Below are positions 4,043 to 6,214 of a stretch of 6,214 bases of DNA, one piece after another; positions within the stretch are counted from its first letter, which is position 1; every line of letters starts with the position of its first letter. The notes beneath the pieces are model-generated. The model saw only the letters and a program-made list of their open reading frames with translations. It was not told the DNA's origin and did no database searches. Made by a program: the position numbers and the translations under genes. Source of the DNA: Calidifontimicrobium sp964618555 (GTDB lineage Bacteria; Pseudomonadota; Gammaproteobacteria; Burkholderiales; Burkholderiaceae_C); contig CAZUBF010000185.1 of assembly GCA_964618555.1 (NCBI GenBank), positions 1 through 6,214 on the forward strand. Direction: 5' to 3'.

Positions 4043-6214
4043 ATGACCTCGTTCGCCAAGGAAACCCTGCCGATCTCGCTCGAAGAGGAGATGCGGCGCT
4101 CCTATCTCGACTACGCGATGAGCGTGATCGTCGGGCGCGCGCTGCCCGACGCGCGCGACGGGCTGAAACCGGTGCATCGCCGCGTGCTGTACGCGATGCA
4201 CGAGCTGAACAACGACTGGAACCGCGCGTACAAGAAGAGCGCGCGCATCGTCGGCGATGTCATCGGCAAGTACCACCCGCACGGGGACACCGCCGTCTAC
4301 GACACGATCGTGCGCATGGCGCAGGACTTCAGCCTGCGCCACATGCTGGTCGACGGCCAGGGCAACTTCGGCAGTGTCGACGGCGACAACGCCGCCGCCA
4401 TGCGCTACACCGAGATCCGGCTGGCCAAGATCGCGCACGAGATGTTGGCCGACATCGACAAGGAAACCGTCGACTTCGGCCCCAATTACGACGGTTCCGA
4501 GACCGAGCCGCTGGTGCTGCCGACCCGGCTGCCGAACCTGCTGGTCAACGGCAGCGCCGGCATCGCGGTGGGCATGGCGACCAACATACCGCCGCACAAC
4601 CTCAACGAGGTCGTCGACGCCTGCCTGCACCTGCTGAAGAACCCCGACGCGTCGGTCGACGAGCTGATGGAGATCATCCCGGCGCCCGACTTCCCGACCG
4701 CGGGGATCATCTACGGCCTGAACGGCGTGCGCGAGGGCTACCGCACGGGACGCGGCAAGGTGGTGATGCGCGCGACCTGCCACTTCGAGGACATCGACCG
4801 TGGCCAGCGTCAGGCGATCGTCGTCGACGAGATCCCCTACCAGGTCAACAAGAAGACGCTGCTCGAGCGCATCGCCGAGCTCGTCAACGACAAGAAGATC
4901 GAGGGCATCAGCCACATCCAGGACGAGAGCGACAAGTCCGGGATGCGCGTGGTCATCGAGCTCAAGCGCGGCGAAGTGCCCGAGGTCGTGCTGAACAACC
5001 TGTACAAGCAGACGCAGCTGCAGGACACGTTCGGCATCAACATGGTCGCGCTCGTCGACGGCCAGCCGAGACTGTGCAACCTGAAGGACCTGGTCGAGAT
5101 CTTCCTCGAGCACCGGCGCGAGGTCGTCACGCGGCGCACCGTGTTCGAACTGCGCAAGGCGCGCGAACGTGGCCACGTGCTCGAGGGCCTGGCGGTGGCG
5201 CTGGCCAACATCGACGAGTTCATCGAGATCATCAAGCGCTCGCCGACGCCGCCGGTGGCCAGGACCGAGTTGATGAGCCGCAGCTGGGACTCGTCGCTGG
5301 TGCGCGAGATGCTCTCGCGCGCCGAGAGCCAGACGCCGGGCGGTCGCGCCGCCTACCGACCCGAGGGACTGCCCGGCCACTACGGCATGCAGCCCGACGG
5401 GCTGTACCGCCTGTCGGACGACCAGGCCGGCGAGATCCTGCAGATGCGACTGCAGCGTCTCACCGGGCTGGAGCAGGACAAGATTGTCGGCGAGTACAAG
5501 GAGGTCATGGCGCAGATCGCCGACCTGCTCGACATCCTCGCGCGCCCCGAACGGGTGACGGTGATCATCGCCGACGAGCTGGGCGCGCTGAAGCACGAGT
5601 TCGGCCAGACCAAGCTCGGCGCGCGGCGCAGCCGGGTCGAGCACAACGTGCAGGAACTCGGCACCGAGGACCTGATCACGCCCACCGACATGGTCGTCAC
5701 GCTCAGCCACGCCGGCTACGTGAAGAGCCAGCCCCTGGCCGAGTACCGCGCGCAGCGCCGCGGCGGGCGCGGCAAGCAGGCCGCGCAGACCAAGGAGGAC
5801 GACTGGATCGACCAGCTGTTCATCGCCAACACGCACGACTGGATCCTGTGCTTCAGCGACCGCGGCCGCGTGTACTGGCTCAAGGTCTGGGAGGTGCCCC
5901 AGGGCGGTCGCGCCAGCCGCGGCAAGCCCATCGTCAACATGTTCCCGCTCAACCCCGGCGAGAAGATCACCGTCGTGCTGCCGCTCACCGGCGAGTTCCG
6001 CAGCTTCCCCGGCGATCACTTCGTGTTCATGGCCACGGCGCTGGGCACCGTGAAGAAGACCGCGCTCGACGAGTTCGCCAACCCGCGCAAGGCCGGCATC
6101 ATCGCGGTCGACCTCGACGAGGGCGACTACCTGATCGGCGCGGCGCTGACCGACGGCCACCACGACGTGATGCTGTTCTCCGACGGCGGCAAGGCGGTGC
6201 GCTTCGACGAGGAC
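4043..6214 (+). CDS. gyrA: DNA gyrase subunit A (5' complete, 3' end cut by the window)
   Basis: 724 codons are present, by comparison about 80-85 % of a full GyrA. With GyrB it forms the A2B2 gyrase that introduces negative supercoils and carries the DNA cutting and rejoining activity. The N-terminus MTSFAKETLPISLEEEMRRS is the usual betaproteobacterial form. The winged-helix domain contains KYHPHGDTAVYDTIVRM and the catalytic tyrosine Y122 in AAAMRYTE, with numbering identical to E. coli. Position 83 is Thr, seen in wild-type Pseudomonas and Burkholderia, and position 87 is Asp, so no classical quinolone-resistance change is visible. The coiled coil contains LRLQRLTGLEQDKIV-like sequence (about 468-482). 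The C-terminal pinwheel begins with the GyrA box QRRGGRGK (571-578), which marks gyrase rather than topoisomerase IV. The DNA-wrapping domain is incomplete because the gene leaves the window. It is divergent from ompA. Confidence 0.98.
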   Translation, partial: MTSFAKETLPISLEEEMRRSYLDYAMSVIVGRALPDARDGLKPVHRRVLYAMHELNNDWNRAYKKSARIVGDVIGKYHPHGDTAVYDTIVRMAQDFSLRHMLVDGQGNFGSVDGDNAAAMRYTEIRLAKIAHEMLADIDKETVDFGPNYDGSETEPLVLPTRLPNLLVNGSAGIAVGMATNIPPHNLNEVVDACLHLLKNPDASVDELMEIIPAPDFPTAGIIYGLNGVREGYRTGRGKVVMRATCHFEDIDRGQRQAIVVDEIPYQVNKKTLLERIAELVNDKKIEGISHIQDESDKSGMRVVIELKRGEVPEVVLNNLYKQTQLQDTFGINMVALVDGQPRLCNLKDLVEIFLEHRREVVTRRTVFELRKARERGHVLEGLAVALANIDEFIEIIKRSPTPPVARTELMSRSWDSSLVREMLSRAESQTPGGRAAYRPEGLPGHYGMQPDGLYRLSDDQAGEILQMRLQRLTGLEQDKIVGEYKEVMAQIADLLDILARPERVTVIIADELGALKHEFGQTKLGARRSRVEHNVQELGTEDLITPTDMVVTLSHAGYVKSQPLAEYRAQRRGGRGKQAAQTKEDDWIDQLFIANTHDWILCFSDRGRVYWLKVWEVPQGGRASRGKPIVNMFPLNPGEKITVVLPLTGEFRSFPGDHFVFMATALGTVKKTALDEFANPRKAGIIAVDLDEGDYLIGAALTDGHHDVMLFSDGGKAVRFDED

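Noticed and set aside
4280..4310. Thr at GyrA position 83 considered as a quinolone-resistance mutation.
   Set aside because: Thr83 is the normal residue in several wild-type Proteobacteria, and Asp87 is intact.
3767..6163. A minus-strand open frame of 798 codons opposite gyrA, the longest closed frame in the window.
   Set aside because: It is a mirror of the strong codon bias of gyrA. It reads as Val/Leu/Asp/His-rich low-complexity sequence with no family pattern and runs through the promoter spacer up to the ompA start. The plus strand encodes clear GyrA.

Overview
The window is GC-rich DNA, most likely from a betaproteobacterium of the order Burkholderiales. This rests on three things: the gene order gph–ubiG–ompA facing gyrA, a barrel-less OmpA-type protein with a long proline linker, and a tmRNA whose tag reads ANDERFALAA. 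Genus-level placement is not possible by eye.

The layout falls into two parts. Positions 1 to about 1089 look like accessory DNA. The left edge (1-54) carries two near-identical 19-bp repeats that resemble the end of an IS21-family element. Just inside them, on the minus strand, is the 5' stub of a gene apparently cut by that element (start at 132). Upstream of the stub are an antitoxin (159-479) and a toxin (481-831) in toxin-first (higBA-type) order, with an inverted repeat directly before the toxin start that could be the operator. About 240 bp without a recognisable gene separates this module from the ssrA terminator.

Positions 1090-6214 look like conserved chromosomal backbone. On the minus strand, read from right to left, are ompA (3770-3090, followed by a strong terminator), ubiG (2940-2242), a HAD phosphatase gene overlapping ubiG by 4 nt (2245-1541), and then the ssrA promoter, ssrA (1487-1127) and its terminator (1121-1090). 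On the plus strand, divergent from ompA, gyrA starts at 4043 and runs off the right edge after 724 codons.

The backbone genes do ordinary housekeeping work: DNA supercoiling (GyrA), outer membrane to peptidoglycan anchoring (OmpA family), ubiquinone synthesis (UbiG), sugar-phosphate or muropeptide recycling (Gph/MupP-like) and ribosome rescue (tmRNA). The TA module sits directly downstream of the tmRNA 3' end, a common integration site for mobile elements, and an IS end lies beyond it. This suggests the left part is an insertion, but no integrase or att repeat is visible. I do not see a clearly new biological system. The best leads are the truncated third gene of the TA operon and the 21-proline tract in ompA.
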